A stretch of 8,192 nucleotides of DNA from the NCBI GenBank assembly GCA_024635885.1, contig JAGXIA010000045.1, positions 1 to 8,192 of the forward strand. Reading direction: 5' to 3'. This document shows, one piece after another, positions 6,326-8,192 of the stretch. Each line of letters starts with the position of its first letter. Within the stretch, counting starts at the first letter, position 1. The DNA comes from Helicobacteraceae bacterium. Its GTDB lineage: Bacteria > Campylobacterota > Campylobacteria > Campylobacterales > Sulfurimonadaceae. Both the position numbers and the translations under genes were made by a program. The notes under the pieces were generated by a model, which was given only the letters and a program-made list of their open reading frames with translations, searched no databases and was not told the DNA's origin.

Positions 6326-6442
6326 TCTGATATATTATACATAAACCTTACAAATCATTCCTACACAAAAAAAAGACAAAATTGTCACTCTTTCGCATTA
6401 AATTCAAAAAAACTACTAGAACGCCATATGCAATACTCCTAA
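6302..6442 (+). CDS. Small 46-residue open frame in the right repeat, unknown, possibly a gene remnant
   Basis: Starts MKFYFIEKSDILYINLTN and ends LNSKKLLERHMQYS, with the middle TKKRQNCHSFA encoded by the conserved block of the right repeat. No ribosome binding site is seen, and the ATG sits inside a hairpin stem, so translation from this start is doubtful. The counterpart in the left repeat shares TK-R-RQNC, then is broken by a stop and a one-base shift. The coding-like conservation suggests both copies carry the 3' end of one ancestral small gene, with this copy the better preserved. I recognise no family. It could equally be a non-coding regulatory repeat with a fortuitous frame. Confidence 0.25.
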   Translation: MKFYFIEKSDILYINLTNHSYTKKRQNCHSFALNSKKLLERHMQYS

Positions 6443-6447
6443 TATAT
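6365..6447 (+). repeat. Right copy of the 83-base imperfect direct repeat
   Basis: Partner of 4097-4179, offset by 2268 bases in the same orientation. The first 21 bases differ at one position only. The second conserved part starts with CTAGAAC at 6416 and shares TATG, AATACTC and ATATAT. In this copy the core forms a small inverted repeat, GACAA-AA-TTGTC (6375-6386). It lies immediately upstream of the nifB leader, while the left copy lies upstream of the ATPase gene. Confidence 0.75.
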
Positions 6448-6477
6448 AAATGATTGTAGCCACATTTCGCAAGATCA

Positions 6478-6483
6478 TATAAA
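6478..6483 (+). promoter_or_regulatory. Possible -10 element for nifB
   Basis: TATAAA about 31 bases before the nifB start codon. A weak TTGTAG lies 18 bases upstream of it. No sigma-54 type GG/GC pair with ten-base spacing and no TGT-N10-ACA NifA-type site was found by eye in 6287-6514, so control of nifB here may be by sigma-70 with another regulator. The evidence is weak. Confidence 0.25.
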
Positions 6484-6514
6484 TTCTTAAATACGGAAAA
6501 TATAAGGAACTAAA

Positions 6515-7933
6515 ATGAGCTGTAGTACAAGTAATCCTGCCGAGTCGGCACTACCACAAGATATTCAGGATAAAATCCATAATCATCCATGTTATTCAGA
6601 GGGTGCACATCACCATTATGCGCGTATTCACGTAGCTGTTGCACCTGCGTGTAACATTCAGTGTAACTACTGTAATAGAAAATACGATTGTTCTAATGAG
6701 AGTCGTCCAGGAGTTACAAGTGAGCGTTTAACACCTATAGAGTCTGCAAAAAAAGTTATGTATGTTGGTGGTGAAGTTCAGCGCCTCAGTGTTCTTGGTA
6801 TTGCCGGTCCTGGTGATGCGCTTGCAAACCCTAAAAAGACTTTTGAGACATTTAAACTAGTTCGTGACAGAGCACCAGACTTGAAACTTTGTCTTTCAAC
6901 GAATGGTCTTGAACTCCCTAAATTTGTTGATGAAATGGTTAAATACGATATTGACCATATTACTATTACTATTAATACGGTAGATACTACAGGTGAAATC
7001 GGTTCAAAAATTTACCCGTGGATTTTTTATAATAACAAGAGGATTTACGGAAAAGAAGCTGCAAAAATACTACTAGAGCGTCAGCTTGAAGGCATGAAAA
7101 TGTGTGTTGAAAAAGGTATCTTAATTAAAGCAAACTCTGTTTTAATTCCAGGTATTAATGATCAGCATTTAGCAGAGGTTGCAAAAAAACTTAAAGAGAT
7201 AGGCGTTTTCTTACATAACATTATGCCAATCATCTCTGAGCCGGAACATGGTACAAAATTTGGTTTAGACGGAATTCCAAGTGCTACAGACGAGCAGCAA
7301 ATGGCAGTACAAGAGTTATGCGGTATGGACATGAAGCTTATGCAGCACTGTCGTCAATGTCGTGCAGATGCTGTTGGACTTATTGGTGAAGACAGAGGTC
7401 AGGAGTTTACTAAGAATGTATTTAGTGAAATGAGTTTTGATTCTCTTGAAACGCACTATAACATTGAAGCCCGTAAAGATGCTCAAGCGAAAGTAGAAGA
7501 GTTTAGACATTTCTTGGATAAAGCAAATGAAAGAGTTGTTCAAGAAAAACAAAATCTAAGTTCCGATGGTCAAACAATTTTAGTTGCAGTTACAACTGCA
7601 GGTGAGGGTATGATTAATCAACACTTTGGTTCGGTTAGAGAGTTTTTAATCTATGAAGCAGGTGATAAAGGTATTCGTTTTATTCACCACCGTAAACTAG
7701 ACTATGAGTATTGTGCCGGTCCTGATGGAGCTAACCCTATGGAACCGATTTTAGAAAAACTCAAAGATTGTAAGTTGATTTTAACTGCAAAAATTGGTGG
7801 CTGTCCACAAGATGATCTTAAAGCTGCCGGCTTAATAGCTGACCAGAGTTATGCTTATCAGCCTATAGAAGCTTCAGTTTTAAAAGCGACTAGAAAGTAC
7901 TATAACCTAAGTGAAGAGATGGAAGTCAATTAA
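6515..7933 (+). CDS. nifB: NifB, radical SAM FeMo-cofactor core (NifB-co) synthase with C-terminal NifX-like domain
   Basis: Uses S-adenosylmethionine radical chemistry to fuse two 4Fe-4S clusters and insert a carbide, giving the 8Fe-9S core of the nitrogenase cofactor. The N-terminal HPCYSEGAHHHYARIHVAVA is typical of NifB. The radical SAM cysteines are C46, C50 and C53 (CNIQCNYC), followed by NRKYDCSNESRPGV. GIAGPGD (95-101) and LSTNG (127-131) are the expected SAM-domain elements, and C279 and C282 in HCRQC are probably ligands for the auxiliary clusters. A linker leads into a NifX-like domain (about 354-465, TILVAVTTAGEGMINQHFG onward), which is absent from shorter NifB proteins. The length of 472 is normal for the fused type. 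AAGGA lies seven bases before the ATG. nifV follows 31 bases downstream, forming an operon. The protein seems complete. Confidence 0.98.
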   Translation: MSCSTSNPAESALPQDIQDKIHNHPCYSEGAHHHYARIHVAVAPACNIQCNYCNRKYDCSNESRPGVTSERLTPIESAKKVMYVGGEVQRLSVLGIAGPGDALANPKKTFETFKLVRDRAPDLKLCLSTNGLELPKFVDEMVKYDIDHITITINTVDTTGEIGSKIYPWIFYNNKRIYGKEAAKILLERQLEGMKMCVEKGILIKANSVLIPGINDQHLAEVAKKLKEIGVFLHNIMPIISEPEHGTKFGLDGIPSATDEQQMAVQELCGMDMKLMQHCRQCRADAVGLIGEDRGQEFTKNVFSEMSFDSLETHYNIEARKDAQAKVEEFRHFLDKANERVVQEKQNLSSDGQTILVAVTTAGEGMINQHFGSVREFLIYEAGDKGIRFIHHRKLDYEYCAGPDGANPMEPILEKLKDCKLILTAKIGGCPQDDLKAAGLIADQSYAYQPIEASVLKATRKYYNLSEEMEVN

Positions 7934-7964
7934 TCTCGGCATGTGGAAATATGAGGAATAAATA

Positions 7965-8192
7965 ATGGCACTGATTAACGACACCACCTTACGCGACGGA
8001 GAACAAGCGCCTTTTGTTGCATTTAACACAAAGGAAAAACTCTCTATTGCTACTTCACTTGTGGCATGTGGAAGTGATGAACTTGAAATCGGTATTCCTG
8101 CTATGGGGAAAAAAGAGCAAGAGGACATTAAAGAGTTGCTTGCTCTTGATTTGGGTGTTCGTATGATGACTTGGAACCGTGCAAAAATGAGC
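7965..8192 (+). CDS. nifV: Homocitrate synthase NifV, N-terminal 76 residues (partial, runs off right edge)
   Basis: Condenses acetyl-CoA with 2-oxoglutarate to homocitrate, the organic ligand of FeMo-cofactor. The visible part begins MALINDTTLRDGEQAPFVAF, with the DTTLRDGEQ motif (6-14) of the DRE-TIM metallolyase family: D6 is an expected metal ligand, with R10 and D11 alongside. ELEIGIPAMG (39-48) supplies the conserved glutamate strand, and MMTWNRA follows. The family also includes isopropylmalate and citramalate synthases, but the NifV-like wording and the position directly after nifB settle the call. The ribosome binding site GAGGA lies eight bases before the ATG, in a 31-base gap after nifB. 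The histidine metal ligands are outside the window. Confidence 0.93.
   Translation, partial: MALINDTTLRDGEQAPFVAFNTKEKLSIATSLVACGSDELEIGIPAMGKKEQEDIKELLALDLGVRMMTWNRAKMS

Noticed and set aside
4097..6447. The two repeats as transposon ends or a CRISPR-like array
   Set aside because: They are direct, not inverted, there are only two copies 2.3 kb apart, and there is no transposase, integrase or cas gene between them.
6451..6475. Possible sigma-54 promoter before nifB (TAGCCACATTTCGCA)
   Set aside because: It resembles the consensus at a glance, but there is no GG at the required distance from the GC.
7316..7552. 78-codon minus-strand frame inside nifB
   Set aside because: Antisense to the conserved NifB coding sequence, with no independent support.
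7907..8128. 73-codon minus-strand frame across the nifB-nifV junction
   Set aside because: Antisense to two recognised genes. The plus-strand nifV frame with its DTTLRDGEQ motif is the real gene.

Overview
This window is a piece of a nitrogen-fixation (nif) island from an AT-rich bacterium. The gene content is nifS, nifB and nifV together with a private ClpX/ClpP pair. With the low GC and tight gene packing, this fits a nitrogen-fixing Campylobacterota (Sulfurimonas, Sulfuricurvum or Arcobacter-like). That assignment is an inference from style and gene order, not from a marker gene.

Left block (1 to 3984, minus strand). Six genes form one tightly packed operon read right to left. They are a NifX/NafY-type cofactor-binding protein, a thiol-peroxidase-fold protein that has lost its peroxidatic cysteine, a SIR2-like protein, ClpP, ClpX, and the start of the cysteine desulfurase NifS, which runs off the left edge. 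Three junctions are one-base TAATG overlaps, one pair overlaps by 38 bases, and only one junction has a gap (12 bases). NifS supplies sulfur and the NifX-like protein probably carries a cluster or cofactor precursor. The ClpXP pair is likely a nif-dedicated protease, by analogy with Azotobacter ClpX2, which controls NifB and NifEN levels. The SIR2-like and Tpx-like members look like sensors or protection factors rather than standard enzymes.

Middle block (3985 to 6514). Two plus-strand genes, an ABC-type AAA ATPase (RloA-like) and a RloB-family Toprim-like protein, lie between the two nif operons. They are visibly more AT-rich than nifB and resemble two-gene anti-phage modules of the RloAB/PARIS logic. 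Two related 83-base direct repeats (4097-4179 and 6365-6447) bracket them in the same orientation. Each repeat carries a degenerate, partly coding sequence. This suggests that the module was inserted into, or arrived with a duplication of, a small gene or regulatory segment upstream of nifB.

Right block (6515 to 8192, plus strand). nifB (radical SAM enzyme making the FeMo-co precursor NifB-co, with a C-terminal NifX-like domain) is followed by the beginning of nifV (homocitrate synthase), which runs off the right edge. Together they provide the metal-cluster core and the organic ligand of FeMo-cofactor.

I saw no tRNA, rRNA, CRISPR array, transposase or integrase, and no convincing sigma-54 promoter.
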